The notes: generated by a model from the letters alone, not told the origin. A stretch of 64,000 bases of DNA from Nostocales cyanobacterium HT-58-2 (GCA_002163975.1 CP019636.1:5211501-5275500); one strand, 5' to 3'. Shown: positions 44,056-53,938, counted from the first letter of the stretch. Numbers and translations: made by a program.

Positions 44056-45651
44056 TTACCGTCTAAGCCACCAGAGAATAGCTGCCGCCACTAACCCTAT
44101 CATGGGTAAAATCAGCAGAGATGACAACTCTAAAAGATTGGCTTGTGCTGCTGTGAGATTGATGCGACGGTCTTTAGCTTCTTTAGGGCTAATTGAAAGG
44201 GGTTGCTGATCCTGCTGACTCAGCCAAGTGACTGAGTTGAGAAATATATCTCCATTAAGTTGCTTCTCAAACAAGCCATTGACGGCAAAATCTGAATTTC
44301 CTAACACAACCATCCGTGACTCAGCAGAAGCAGGGGAAGTAGGGGAAACAGGGGGAGTAGGATTAGGTAGGGCTTGAGATTGAGCTGATGGTTTCCTAGT
44401 TAAGGCGACACCCAATGTGAGGGGACCTTTGCGATCGCTCTCGGGATTAAACTTCAAGTTTTCGCTTTGCTGGTCACTTTCTGCCCAGCTATTAGGATAA
44501 GGCTTGGTGAGTAACAAGGGAGTTGCCTGAATGCCAGCCACCGAAGTTGTGTCAATTGGTCGGGCTAATGGATAAAAAGAGATACCGTTGCCAAAATCTT
44601 TGGTTATCGGGTGTTTCCCGTATTCTGTGACTATAGGTGCTGCAGGACCGAGTCCAACACTTCCAGAAACATCGACAGCTAAACGATTGTCTAACTTTAC
44701 ACCCCACTGGGCTAGCAAACTGTCGAGTCTGGGGTCGGTATTTGGGTCAATCATCAGCAATAAGTTGCCGCCTCGATTAAGATAGTCCTGTAGGGCTTTG
44801 ACCTCGTTCTCAAACAGTGCTCTTTTGGGACCTGCAACCACGACCACAGCCGCATCTTGAGGAACACTAGACTTTTCTGCCAAATTTAGAGTTGAGGTGG
44901 TGTAATTTTTGTCATTTAATGCTTGAACTGCTTGCGTTATTGCACCCTCTCCTGCTGAAAGTTGGTGTTCGCCGTGACCTTGGAGAAAGTAAACTTTAGC
45001 AGTACTTAAGCTGGTGATCTGTTGCAGGCGATTTGTTAGTTTCACTTCTGATAGGCGTTCCTGTGGACCTACCACCTGAACCAACTGCCGTTTCTCTCCA
45101 GATTCTATGTAAACTTCTCCATAATCTTTGACGCCAAACTTACGGGCAAGTCCTAGCCTTGCTTGTGGATCTACATACTCAAAATTAAACTTTGAGCTTT
45201 GCCGACGATAATTTTCCAACAAGTCCCGGTCTACGGGGTCCTGATTGACATCAAACACCCATACTTTTGTTGGGACTTGTAAGGAACGTACCAATTCTCG
45301 TGACTGGGGCGCAAGAGTAAACAACTTGGTTTCTGTCAAGTCAACTCGCGCATGATAGCGAGTCCCCAAGAAGTTGATTAATCCTAAAATTGCCAAAACT
45401 GCCAAAGTCGCAACCAAAGCATTAGTACCAGCTTGGGTAGAACGTTGTCTCCACCAGTGAGTCTTTTGGCTTTGCCATACCAGCCACCAGCCAACGATGA
45501 CACCTCCTAAAATTATCAATACTAACGGGAGCGCTCCCCAATTATCTGATACTAAGCCAGCTGTTAAGCCCGCAGCAATTAGGAACGGACCAAACCAAAA
45601 TAAAAATTTCCAAGGTTTATTTTTCGCGATTGTTTTCATTTGATTTGTCAT
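44056..45651 (-). CDS. GldG-family ABC transporter-associated protein
   Basis: 531 aa. N-terminal membrane helices (WKFLFWFGPFLIAAGLTAG, ALPLVLIILGGVIVGW), a large periplasmic part with RVDLTETKLFTLAPQSREL and DVNQDPVDRDLLENYRR, then LLLMIDPNTDPRLDSLLAQW, and a C-terminal helix (LLILPMIGLVAAAILWWL). This is the GldG/IFT52-like architecture. In Bacteroidetes GldAFG is a gliding-motility transporter; here it is more likely a substrate-handling subunit of a generic ABC-2 system. Same strand as the permease, 58 bp gap. Confidence 0.85.
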   Translation of the reverse strand: MTNQMKTIAKNKPWKFLFWFGPFLIAAGLTAGLVSDNWGALPLVLIILGGVIVGWWLVWQSQKTHWWRQRSTQAGTNALVATLAVLAILGLINFLGTRYHARVDLTETKLFTLAPQSRELVRSLQVPTKVWVFDVNQDPVDRDLLENYRRQSSKFNFEYVDPQARLGLARKFGVKDYGEVYIESGEKRQLVQVVGPQERLSEVKLTNRLQQITSLSTAKVYFLQGHGEHQLSAGEGAITQAVQALNDKNYTTSTLNLAEKSSVPQDAAVVVVAGPKRALFENEVKALQDYLNRGGNLLLMIDPNTDPRLDSLLAQWGVKLDNRLAVDVSGSVGLGPAAPIVTEYGKHPITKDFGNGISFYPLARPIDTTSVAGIQATPLLLTKPYPNSWAESDQQSENLKFNPESDRKGPLTLGVALTRKPSAQSQALPNPTPPVSPTSPASAESRMVVLGNSDFAVNGLFEKQLNGDIFLNSVTWLSQQDQQPLSISPKEAKDRRINLTAAQANLLELSSLLILPMIGLVAAAILWWLRR

Positions 45652-45709
45652 TTGTTCTGTGTCATTTGTTCTTACTAATGACTAATGATTAATGACCAAT
45701 AACTCATGA

Positions 45710-46522
45710 CTATGAACGTTGAAAGCGGAGTGCATCAATTGATTGAGCTGTGAGAAAGATACCTAAAACAATGTAACTGGCAAATAAAATCAAGCTGCTG
45801 GTATCGAAAATACCTTGTACTAAGGTGTTGTAATGTTTCAGCAACGATAGATGTGCCAGCGCTACTCCTAGAGAGCCACCAACATTTTTGGCAATCAAAT
45901 CAACAAACAACAGTAATAAAATTAATGCAAATGTGAGAACGGCAGATAGGATTGTGCTATCTGTCAAAGAGGAAATGAACATTCCTAGTGACAAAATTGC
46001 TGCTGCAAGTAAGATTAATGCCAAATGCCCCAGCAAGGGAATGGCTGGCGGTATGGGTGGATTTGACCCACTCAAAGCAATGGCTTCTAATCCCAACATA
46101 GGTACTACCATTGTTGTAAAAAAGGTCAACACTCCTAATAATTTACCGACAGCGACTGCCCAATTTGTCACTGGTGATGTGGCTAAAAGTTCTAAAGTGC
46201 CACGCTTGCGTTCTTCGGCATAAAGTCCCATCGAAAGAATTGGCAATACAAACAACAACAGCCATCCCATCCGATCCAAAAATGCCCTCACAAATTCGTA
46301 AGGAACATCTATTGGTGGAACTGGCACTCCAAATTGTTGTCCCTGTAAATCTAATGCAGCCACTGTTTGCAAGATGCCTTCTGGTCCCATCAAAATGAGT
46401 ACGAAGAATAAGCCAGATAGAAACCAAAAAACACCAGCAATTGCGTATGCCAAAGGCGATACAAAATAGCTCTGTAACTCTCGGCGATAGATGGCAATAA
46501 TATTACCCAGTACTACACCCAT
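45710..46522 (-). CDS. ABC-2 permease (GldF-like)
   Basis: 270 aa, six predicted membrane helices. IIAIYRRELQSYFVSPLAYA at the N-terminus and MGLYAEERKRGTLELLATSPV with the ABC-2 coupling motif are characteristic of the CcmA-associated ABC-2 family. It starts at ATG 46522, immediately after the ATPase stop codon, so the two are translationally linked. It should form a dimeric transmembrane channel with the ATPase at 46523. Confidence 0.9.
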   Translation of the reverse strand: MGVVLGNIIAIYRRELQSYFVSPLAYAIAGVFWFLSGLFFVLILMGPEGILQTVAALDLQGQQFGVPVPPIDVPYEFVRAFLDRMGWLLLFVLPILSMGLYAEERKRGTLELLATSPVTNWAVAVGKLLGVLTFFTTMVVPMLGLEAIALSGSNPPIPPAIPLLGHLALILLAAAILSLGMFISSLTDSTILSAVLTFALILLLLFVDLIAKNVGGSLGVALAHLSLLKHYNTLVQGIFDTSSLILFASYIVLGIFLTAQSIDALRFQRS

Positions 46523-47536
46523 TTATGCAGCTTCTCCTTCCCTGGCGTCTGCTGTTTGTGTCTCAGTCTCTAAATTTTTTTCTTCTGTTGTCAGTTGCAA
46601 AAATACATCTTCCAGAGTAGCGCTAACACGCCGCATTTCATGTAAGTCAAATCCTGTCCGCAGTAAGGTCGCTGCTATCTCTCCTCCTGGTTCAGTTCCA
46701 GGTTGTGAGAGTACCCGTAGGTAAGCTCTGTTTTGCCTTGGAAGGTTGTGATTATGTATTCCAGCTGTTGGGATTGATTCCACCAAACCCACCCCTGGTA
46801 CATTTTGCAGTACCTGTTTGGCTAGAGCAGCTTCTCCTTCAATCTCTATTTCATATCCAGAACCTTTCGTCAACTGGGTCATGAGATTTTCAGGTGTATC
46901 CATAGCTACGACTTTGCCACGAGTGATGATTGCCACTCGGCTACAGGTCATGCTTACCTCTGGCAAAATATGGGTGGAAAGAATGATTGTGTGGCTTCCG
47001 GCAAGGCTTTTAATTAAATTGCGTACCTCGATGATTTGCCGGGGGTCAAGTCCTACTGTGGGTTCATCCAGAATGATGGCTGGTGGATCGTGAACTATCG
47101 CTTGGGCAATGCCGACTCTCTGACGATATCCTTTAGAAAGTTTGCGAATAATGACGTGACGCTTTTCTTGCAAATTGCAGCGTTCCATCGCTGCTGCGAC
47201 CTTGCTCGTGCGATCGCCCGCCGGAACTCCTTTAATCCGCGCCACAAAATACAAAAATCCCTCCACCGTCATTTCTGGATACAACGGCGGTGTCTCTGGT
47301 AAATAACCAATCCGTTGGCGCACCAACAGAGAATTTTCGTGGACATCGAAACCAGCAATTCGAGCTGTCCCACTCGTTGCTGGTAAATAACCAGCTAAAA
47401 TCCGCATAGTTGTCGTTTTGCCAGCGCCATTCGGTCCCAAAAACCCTAAAATTTCACCTGGTTCTACGTTGAACGTGACATCAGTAATCGCTGGGGTAGA
47501 GCCGTATGTTTTACTCAGATGCTCAACTTCAATCAT
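46523..47536 (-). CDS. ABC transporter ATP-binding protein (GldA/CcmA-like)
   Basis: 337 aa. Full ATPase: Walker A GPNGAGKTT (residues 34-42), signature region LSKGYRQRVG, Walker B AIILDEPTVGLDP and the H-loop STHILPE. A C-terminal extension of about 100 residues follows (LATLLRTGFDLHEMRRVSATLED), as in ABC-2-type exporters. First gene of the Gld-like operon (ATPase, permease, GldG-like, DUF4340). Confidence 0.94.
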   Translation of the reverse strand: MIEVEHLSKTYGSTPAITDVTFNVEPGEILGFLGPNGAGKTTTMRILAGYLPATSGTARIAGFDVHENSLLVRQRIGYLPETPPLYPEMTVEGFLYFVARIKGVPAGDRTSKVAAAMERCNLQEKRHVIIRKLSKGYRQRVGIAQAIVHDPPAIILDEPTVGLDPRQIIEVRNLIKSLAGSHTIILSTHILPEVSMTCSRVAIITRGKVVAMDTPENLMTQLTKGSGYEIEIEGEAALAKQVLQNVPGVGLVESIPTAGIHNHNLPRQNRAYLRVLSQPGTEPGGEIAATLLRTGFDLHEMRRVSATLEDVFLQLTTEEKNLETETQTADAREGEAA

Positions 47537-47923
47537 CCGCTTTAGCCGAGTGCAAATGATAATGTATCAAACCATAATAAATCACCAAAACAATTCTGAT
47601 CCCTCACTACTAAGTATTGAGTATGCCATTATTTGTTTTCTCTTTTCCTAAGTACTCGCTTTTTGAGGAATATCCTTGCCTAAAGCCAGTTATGGATTTA
47701 TGTATTAAAGTGAGTGGGAAAAGCGCACAAGAAGGTCAGTACGGAGGAAAGCAAACAATTATGAAGACTGATCTAGTTGACTCAATTTAGATAAGTTCAG
47801 TAGACTCAACGCTATACCAGGACACCAAGAGGGGAACTTCTTGGGCGCAGCAAGCCTCACCTGTTGTGGGTGAAGGACCTCATGATTATGATTATTTAAA
47901 ATTTGTTTATTAATAACTACTAA
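47537..47923. promoter_or_regulatory. Intergenic region upstream of the SLH protein, with two hairpins
   Basis: Divergent promoter region of about 390 bp. Hairpins at 47825-47844 (CCAAGA/TCTTGG) and 47855-47876 (CCTCACC/GGGTGAAGG, one bulge) lie about 50-100 bp before the SLH gene and could be leader structures. Confidence 0.4.
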
Positions 47924-49429
47924 ATGGTCAACTCTACCGTCGTTGCCACACTCACTGTTTATGTCAACCCGGCAACTGGGAATGATGCCAATGCTGGGAC
48001 ACTGTTAAACCCCTATAAAACTCTTACCCGTGCCTTGAAGGGAAACACAACAGGCACGATTATTCAGCTAGCCCCTGGAATTTACAGTACAGGTAGTGGA
48101 GAAGTCTTTCCACTGGTGATTCCCAATGGCTTGACCGTACTGGGTCACGAAGCAACCAAAGGTCAAGGTATTGTCATTTCGGGAAGTGGGAAGTACAAAA
48201 GTGAAAGTTTTGGTCTCCAAAATATTACACTGCTATTACTAAGTGACGCTCAACTGATGGGCGTTACTGTCATAAATCCGATAGAAAAAGGGACTGGTGT
48301 CTGGATTGAATCAACAGCACCAACTTTAGCTAACAACACTTTTATCAAATGTGGTCGAGAAGGAGTGTTTGTCAGCGGAACAGCCAAACCACTGATTCAA
48401 GACAACGTATTTGTACAAAATGGCCTTGGTGGGTTGGTAATGGCAGGTAATAGCAAAGGAGAAGTGCTGCGCAATATTTTGCAAAAAAATGCTTTGGGGA
48501 TAGCAATTAGTGATTTTGCAGCTCCATTGATAGCAAATAACACCTTCTCTGAAAATAGAAATGCGATCGCTCTTTCACGAGAAGCACGCCCTGTATTACG
48601 GAACAATCTCATCGAAAACAATATTCAAAGCGGTCTGTCGGTGAATGGTAACGCTTCTCCCGATTTGGGGCGTACTCCAGATCCTGCTGGTAATATTTTT
48701 CGCAACAATGGGCAATTTGATGTCCAAAATAACACACCTGTTCAATTGATTTCAGTGGGCAACCAGTTGAATTCTACCCAAGTCAAAGGAATGGTAGAGT
48801 TGGTTGCTGCAACGGAAGAGACTTCGTCAGCAGTGAACGAAATTCCCTCATACGATGACCTTGAGGGACACTGGGCAAAACCATTTGTTGAAGCATTGGT
48901 CAGCATGGGTTGTACTCACGGTTTTGCTGATGCTAGCTTCGGTCCAGATAAACCAATAACTCGTGCTGAATATGCAGCTTTGGTTGCGGCTTGCTTCAAT
49001 CCCACTTCCAAACGTTCAATCCCAGATTTTACCGACGTACCAAAGGATTTTTGGGCTTATAGTGCTATCAAAGTTGCAGCAGAAAGTGGTTTTGTCGGCG
49101 GATTTAGCGATCGCACCTTCCGCAGTGAGCAAAATGTCCTGCGATTGCAGGTGATTGTCTCTTTGGTGAGTGGACTTGCCCTAAAAGCAGCGGATCATAA
49201 TTTCTTGGTGAGCTACAGCGATCGCAATACAATTCCCAACTATGCCCGCACCGCAGTCGCCACCGCCACCCAAAACAAAATTGTCGTTAATTATCCAGAA
49301 CCCAAGCGACTTGAGCCCAATCGGGAAGCCACGAGAGGGGAAGTGGCAGCTATGGTTTATCAGGCATTAGTGGCGATTGGACGAACACCTAGTACGAATT
49401 CGCCTTATATTGTTTCCGCTTCTTCATGA
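47924..49429 (+). CDS. DUF1565 right-handed beta-helix protein with SLH domains
   Basis: 501 aa. Residues about 10-60 carry the DUF1565 motif (VYVNPATGNDANAGTLLNPY and PGIYSTGSGE), followed by beta-helix repeats (about 100-270) and three SLH domains (about 310-490: DLEGHWAKPFVEAL, DVPKDFWAYSAIKVA and SDRNTIPNYARTAV). SLH domains bind the cell wall polymer, so this is a surface protein. Yet no signal peptide is visible: the frame has an in-frame TAA just before the ATG (GTTTATTAATAACTACTAAATG). Either it is not exported by Sec, or the start is wrong or decayed. Confidence 0.88.
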   Translation: MVNSTVVATLTVYVNPATGNDANAGTLLNPYKTLTRALKGNTTGTIIQLAPGIYSTGSGEVFPLVIPNGLTVLGHEATKGQGIVISGSGKYKSESFGLQNITLLLLSDAQLMGVTVINPIEKGTGVWIESTAPTLANNTFIKCGREGVFVSGTAKPLIQDNVFVQNGLGGLVMAGNSKGEVLRNILQKNALGIAISDFAAPLIANNTFSENRNAIALSREARPVLRNNLIENNIQSGLSVNGNASPDLGRTPDPAGNIFRNNGQFDVQNNTPVQLISVGNQLNSTQVKGMVELVAATEETSSAVNEIPSYDDLEGHWAKPFVEALVSMGCTHGFADASFGPDKPITRAEYAALVAACFNPTSKRSIPDFTDVPKDFWAYSAIKVAAESGFVGGFSDRTFRSEQNVLRLQVIVSLVSGLALKAADHNFLVSYSDRNTIPNYARTAVATATQNKIVVNYPEPKRLEPNREATRGEVAAMVYQALVAIGRTPSTNSPYIVSASS

Positions 49430-49474
49430 TGAGAATTAACATGAAAAGCATTTCGCCTATATACTTGGAAACAC

Positions 49475-50194
49475 TTGGCAAAAAAAACTGTAGATAAAAA
49501 TAAGATAGGCTGTATGGGATGGGAGAAAGATTTATGCCTATTGTCTGAAGCCGAGAACCAGATGTTCACAACCCCCTTGGACACCTCTGCTGATCTGGCA
49601 ACTGCCCTACTAATTCACTATAGTTTCGACCTCAGTGGCTACAGCGCCAGTGAGCTAGTTGATCATTGGCAAAAGCAATACCCAGGAAACTGGCTACACT
49701 TGGCAGTGATTGAGGCACTCTATCAAGGTCGCTACAAAGCTATTTCAGTGCAACAAATATTAACCTGTTGGCAGCGACGGGGACAGGCAATTTTTCATTT
49801 CAACATGGAATTTGAACGCCTGATTTGCAGCAAATTTCCACAGAGTTTAACCTCACTCCCTGGACTTTCTCCAGATTTCGTGGAGAAAAATGGACAAGGT
49901 AGAGTTGGGGAAGCAGCAGAGGACACCCAGACACCTTCCCTCTCCGGGTCTTCCTCATCTCCCCAACTCCCTATGACCCCATCTGCAAACCAAAAAGATA
50001 ATATTCTTCCAGTCAGTACCAATAATCCCCCTATAGGACAATTCACCCCAGAAACAAGTTCAGGTTCAGAGTTATTTACCTCAAAACTCAAAGCTATTTC
50101 CAATGAAAAGCTGTACTCTTCTGAGAAACGGCTTCCTGGACATATACGCAGTTATATTTTAGAAGAAATAGGAAATAACAATCGCTATTTGTAA
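49475..50194 (+). CDS. Hypothetical protein with low-complexity centre
   Basis: 239 aa from TTG 49475, or 226 aa from ATG 49514. The conserved part is the first 120 residues (FDLSGYSASELVDHWQKQYP, NWLHLAVIEALYQGRYKAIS, QILTCWQRRGQAIFHF), apparently helical and DNA- or protein-binding in character. A Ser/Pro-rich linker (PSLSGSSSSPQLPMTPS) then follows. No recognised domain. It may be co-transcribed with the SLH gene (46 bp). Confidence 0.65.
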   Translation: MAKKTVDKNKIGCMGWEKDLCLLSEAENQMFTTPLDTSADLATALLIHYSFDLSGYSASELVDHWQKQYPGNWLHLAVIEALYQGRYKAISVQQILTCWQRRGQAIFHFNMEFERLICSKFPQSLTSLPGLSPDFVEKNGQGRVGEAAEDTQTPSLSGSSSSPQLPMTPSANQKDNILPVSTNNPPIGQFTPETSSGSELFTSKLKAISNEKLYSSEKRLPGHIRSYILEEIGNNNRYL

Positions 50195-50212
50195 GAGCTT
50201 GGCATGGATAAA

Positions 50213-50305
50213 TGTAGGATGGGTTAGCGGAGCGTAACCCATGCTGTCTGTTGCAATTGATGCTGTACTCGAAGGAAGACCGTATCCTACAAAAAATTCT
50301 GTCTG
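50213..50305. repeat. MITE-like element, copy 2
   Basis: Shares GTAGGATGGGT at the left and ATCCTACAAAAAATTCTGTC at the right with the element at 31668-31766. Inner sequence GGTTAGCGGAGCGTAACCC is a palindrome common in cyanobacterial genomes. Confidence 0.6.
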
Positions 50306-50367
50306 CTGACTTACAATGCCCTACATTATAAATTCCCTGAGCGGTAGACAGCTGACTTCTTTCTTGT

Positions 50368-52461
50368 TCAATTGACCGGCTCAGCCACAGCTTTTAAACC
50401 ATTGTTATTCAGTATTTTGATGATGCTATCGGCATTATAACGAGTGCTAAAGATTCCTACTTGCATCACTCCTCGACCACGCCAGACAGTACGAAAAGCA
50501 CCAGGAGCTAAGAATTTGACTAACTCCTGCTCTTTGTCATTTTGTACTTCGACTACAACTCTGTAACGTAAATTGATTGGACTTTCTCCCGCAGACGATT
50601 GGAGTGGTCTACCAACATACGCTGTAGTCGGAGAACTTTGAGTGACTGGAACTTTTCGCATATTACCAGTATTGCCCACGGGTATATTGGAACTAGGAAC
50701 AGGCAAAAGAGCTGCATCACCGACGGGAGCAGCTTCTAATGTTGGTAATGAGGACTGCTCTCTGCTCCGTGCTCTTTGAACGGATGCTGGTGCTATCTGG
50801 TCATAGGTCGTGGAATTTGGTTGTGGTAATTGACGCACAGACATGGGAAGGGGGGAACGCACAGACATCTGTTGTAAGTTTACTGCTTCTGCGCGTCCCT
50901 GTGCCTTCATCTCAACGGTGTTACCCGCCGCTTGAGGTGCAGTGAATTCTATAGTATCAGAATAAATACGTACGTAATTTGCTTGTCGCGATGTATTGGG
51001 TGTATTTGCTACTGGTTGAATTGAGTTTGCCGTTGGTGCAACTTGCCGACTGGTAACTGTCCTTGTAACAGATTGTCCATCATACCTTGTCAAGCTGTTA
51101 GGATTTGGCAAACTAGGATTCCGAAGAGAGGGTTGTTTTTGATTAATAGTGGTGGGATTAATAGTGGTGGCAGAAAATGGTGAATTTGCAGACACTAATG
51201 GCTGCAGTTGATTATTCAATCGTCTAGGAGCATTGCTGGAAGATGTAGCAACAGAAGACGCGGGGAGATCTGCGCGTCTCCTCATCCCTAAATCCTCTCC
51301 TCCTCGTCCCTCCCCTGGGACGTCGGCTACTGCTGTTGTACCGATGACATCCACCCTACCATTGATGCGGTTGTTGGTAAGGTTATTGCCAAAAGCAGGA
51401 AAGATTTGTTTGGCAGCACTGGCGTTAATGTCGTAGCGAGCATTGTTGCGAAACTCATTACCACCTGGCGCAGAGGCAATGCCCAGGTTTGGCATTGCTT
51501 GGGAAATGACGACTAACCCGTCTTCTTTACTGCCCTGAATAACATTATTTCTCAGTATTGGGCGAGCATTGGCTTGTACCACAATGCCACTTCTGTTGTA
51601 TTGAACGGAATTTCCAACCACTATCGGCTGAGCATTTTGGGTAATATTAATGCCAAAGCCCGTTTGTTGAAACACGTTCTCTCGCACCTCGGGTCGAGAA
51701 CTCCCGGAGATAGTAATTCCATTCGCCTTGTTCTGATAGAAGAAATTATTGCGAATGATAGGCTCACTATTGCCAGTAACGGCAATTCCATCTTGGGTAT
51801 TGCCAGTAAAGGTATTTTCCACAACGATTGGATGACTGTGTTCAATCCATAAACCATAACCACGAGGGTTGGGATTGGTTATCGTTACGCCAGTCAACCT
51901 CGCTTGGGTTGCGCCCACAACAGTGACGTTTTGACCGCCAAAGGTGCGACTGAGGTAAGCACCTCCTCCTTGGATCACAATACCACGACCTTTGCTGCGC
52001 GCGTCCCCCTGAAGAGAAACATTCGGTTTGAGCATCAAAGGAAAATTCTCTCCGGTTTCGGCACTGTAAGTACCGCTTGAAAGCATAATCACTGTGTTGG
52101 GGGCAGCGACTTGTAGTGCTTGGGTGATGGTTTTAAAAGGAGCGCCTTCACCTCCATGACCTACCCTGTCATCTCCGACACTTGGGTTGACAAAAAGGAC
52201 GTTAACCTGAGACATTGTTCGGACACCAGTTTGTGCCCCATCTGTTGTTATGGGCATTTGTGCCATAGCGGCATCAAGACTTGCGCCAAGCATTGCCATG
52301 GATGCTAATCCCATGCCAGTGGTGAAAAACAAAACAAAGAAACGAAATACTGATAAAATTGATACATTAAGGAATGAATATGATTTATAACCCTTGGCAT
52401 TTCGCTTTACTGATAGGTTGTTTGCCAAATAAGACTTAGGAAAGACGTGGGTGTGAATCAC
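50368..52461 (-). CDS. DUF1565 right-handed beta-helix protein with SPOR-like C-terminus
   Basis: 697 aa from GTG 52461, preceded by GGAG at about 9 nt. Membrane-type segment FFVLFFTTGMGLASMAM and a likely cleavage site after AAMA. Next, a beta-helix region (about 85-370) with the same design as the SLH protein (LFVNPSVGDD, GTYSAETGENFPL). A long Asn/Ser/Pro-rich linker (about 385-620) follows, then a C-terminal domain (YRVVVEVQNDKEQELVKFLA, GVMQVGIFSTRYNADSIIK) that resembles SPOR. Probably an envelope protein; the SPOR-like part may bind peptidoglycan. It is divergent from thiE and opposed to the SLH gene 0.9 kb away. Confidence 0.85.
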   Translation of the reverse strand: MIHTHVFPKSYLANNLSVKRNAKGYKSYSFLNVSILSVFRFFVLFFTTGMGLASMAMLGASLDAAMAQMPITTDGAQTGVRTMSQVNVLFVNPSVGDDRVGHGGEGAPFKTITQALQVAAPNTVIMLSSGTYSAETGENFPLMLKPNVSLQGDARSKGRGIVIQGGGAYLSRTFGGQNVTVVGATQARLTGVTITNPNPRGYGLWIEHSHPIVVENTFTGNTQDGIAVTGNSEPIIRNNFFYQNKANGITISGSSRPEVRENVFQQTGFGINITQNAQPIVVGNSVQYNRSGIVVQANARPILRNNVIQGSKEDGLVVISQAMPNLGIASAPGGNEFRNNARYDINASAAKQIFPAFGNNLTNNRINGRVDVIGTTAVADVPGEGRGGEDLGMRRRADLPASSVATSSSNAPRRLNNQLQPLVSANSPFSATTINPTTINQKQPSLRNPSLPNPNSLTRYDGQSVTRTVTSRQVAPTANSIQPVANTPNTSRQANYVRIYSDTIEFTAPQAAGNTVEMKAQGRAEAVNLQQMSVRSPLPMSVRQLPQPNSTTYDQIAPASVQRARSREQSSLPTLEAAPVGDAALLPVPSSNIPVGNTGNMRKVPVTQSSPTTAYVGRPLQSSAGESPINLRYRVVVEVQNDKEQELVKFLAPGAFRTVWRGRGVMQVGIFSTRYNADSIIKILNNNGLKAVAEPVN

Positions 52462-52611
52462 TTTTATGACACTCCTTCAACCAAAAAAGTTTTTATACTT
52501 TTGTAGACGTAAATGTGTTATTGAGGTTAGTTACATATTGACCGATTCGCTCTTTTTGATACAAAGTTAAGTTAGTTAAGAATCAATAGAGATGCGAAGA
52601 ACATTGCCAAT

Positions 52612-53733
52612 ATGAAAGAGGCTGGCTGTTACGATGAAAGCACTAATGGGGTTGTTGCAATGGTCGAGCCATACAGCCAAACAGAGCAAACACAGCAAGT
52701 TGTTTACCGCATTTTAGATGCAAACTTAGATCGCGCTCGTGAGGGCCTACGAATCATTGAGGAGTGGTGTCGCTTTGGGTTGAATAACGCCAACTTGGCT
52801 GCGGAATGCAAAAAGGAGCGACAAGAGTTAGCTCGTTGGCATACCGCACAAATGCGGGCGGCGCGTAATACACCTGGCGATCCGGGGACTGACTTAACTC
52901 ATCCTCAAGAAGAACAACGCACGAGCATCAAATCGTTGTTACAAGCCAACTTCTGCAGAGTCCAAGAAGCTTTGCGGGTGCTAGAAGAGTATAGCAAGCT
53001 TGACAACCTAAATATGGGAAAATCTTGCAAGCAGATGCGTTATCGCATTTATACCCTAGAAAGCCAACTGATGGGACAACAACGGCAGCAGATGCTATCA
53101 CGATCGCGTCTGTATCTTGTCACCTCCCCAAATGATCGGTTGCTAGAAATTGTCGAAGCTGCCCTGAAAGGAGGATTAACGCTGGTTCAGTATCGCGACA
53201 AAATAGCCGATGATACTGTGCGTTTAGAACAAGCTCAAAAACTACGGCAGCTATGCCACGCCTACGGTGCTCTTTTTATTATTAATGACCGGGTGGATTT
53301 AGCTCTTGCTGTCAACGCTGATGGCGTACATTTGGGACAACAAGATTTGCCTATTGCTATTGCCCGACAATTACTTGGTCCTCACCATTTAATAGGTCGT
53401 TCTACCACAAATTCGGAAGAAATGCAAGCAGCGATCACTGAAGGTGCAGACTATATTGGTGTGGGACCAGTATATGCAACTCCTACAAAAGAAGGGAAAG
53501 CACCAGCTGGCTTAGATTATGTCAGCTATGCCGTTAAAAATTGTTCTATACCTTGGTTTGCCATCGGAGGAATAGATCCAAATAACATTAATGAGGTCAT
53601 CAACACGGGAGCAAACCGTGTGGCTGTGGTGCGTAGTCTTATGCAAGCCGAACAACCTACCCTGGTAACACAATTTTTCCTCTCACAGCTAATAAGTCGC
53701 ATGAAACCAGAAACTGGTACGTCTTATGTTTGA
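52612..53733 (+). CDS. thiE: Thiamine-phosphate synthase, cyanobacterial type
   Basis: 373 aa from ATG 52612 (ATG at 52660 possible). The N-terminal 150 residues (ANLDRAREGLRIIEEWCRF, FCRVQEALRVLEEYSKL) form the helical extension characteristic of cyanobacterial and some other ThiE proteins. The C-terminal TIM barrel (about 165-360) has QYRDKIADD, IINDRVDLALAVNADGVHLG, the phosphate-binding GRSTTN and VGPVYATPTKEG, then AIGGI. It condenses the pyrimidine and thiazole phosphates to thiamine phosphate. Overlaps thiS by eight bases, so translation is coupled. No THI-box riboswitch is seen upstream. Confidence 0.94.
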   Translation: MKEAGCYDESTNGVVAMVEPYSQTEQTQQVVYRILDANLDRAREGLRIIEEWCRFGLNNANLAAECKKERQELARWHTAQMRAARNTPGDPGTDLTHPQEEQRTSIKSLLQANFCRVQEALRVLEEYSKLDNLNMGKSCKQMRYRIYTLESQLMGQQRQQMLSRSRLYLVTSPNDRLLEIVEAALKGGLTLVQYRDKIADDTVRLEQAQKLRQLCHAYGALFIINDRVDLALAVNADGVHLGQQDLPIAIARQLLGPHHLIGRSTTNSEEMQAAITEGADYIGVGPVYATPTKEGKAPAGLDYVSYAVKNCSIPWFAIGGIDPNNINEVINTGANRVAVVRSLMQAEQPTLVTQFFLSQLISRMKPETGTSYV

Positions 53734-53938
53734 TAGGATTACACTACTCGTCAATGGAGAAGCTCGTAACTGCTCACCCCAAACACCTTTACCTGATTTA
53801 CTCCAACAATTGGGTTTTAATCCCCGCCTGGTGGCGGTAGAGTATAACGGTGAAATTTTACACCGTCAGTTCTGGTCAGAAACTAAAGTACAACAGGGCG
53901 ATCGCTTGGAAATAGTCACCATCGTTGGCGGTGGTTAA
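53726..53938 (+). CDS. thiS: Sulfur carrier protein ThiS
   Basis: 70 aa, ubiquitin-like fold. Ends in IVTIVGGG with the C-terminal GG needed for adenylation and thiocarboxylation by ThiF/IscS. LPDLLQQLGFNPRLVAVEYN is the family core. ATG overlaps the last codons of thiE. Supplies sulfur for the thiazole ring. Confidence 0.94.
   Translation: MFDRITLLVNGEARNCSPQTPLPDLLQQLGFNPRLVAVEYNGEILHRQFWSETKVQQGDRLEIVTIVGGG

Noticed and set aside
52462..52611. TPP riboswitch upstream of thiE
   Set aside because: The conserved CTGAGA and paired core of the THI-box were not found in the leader.
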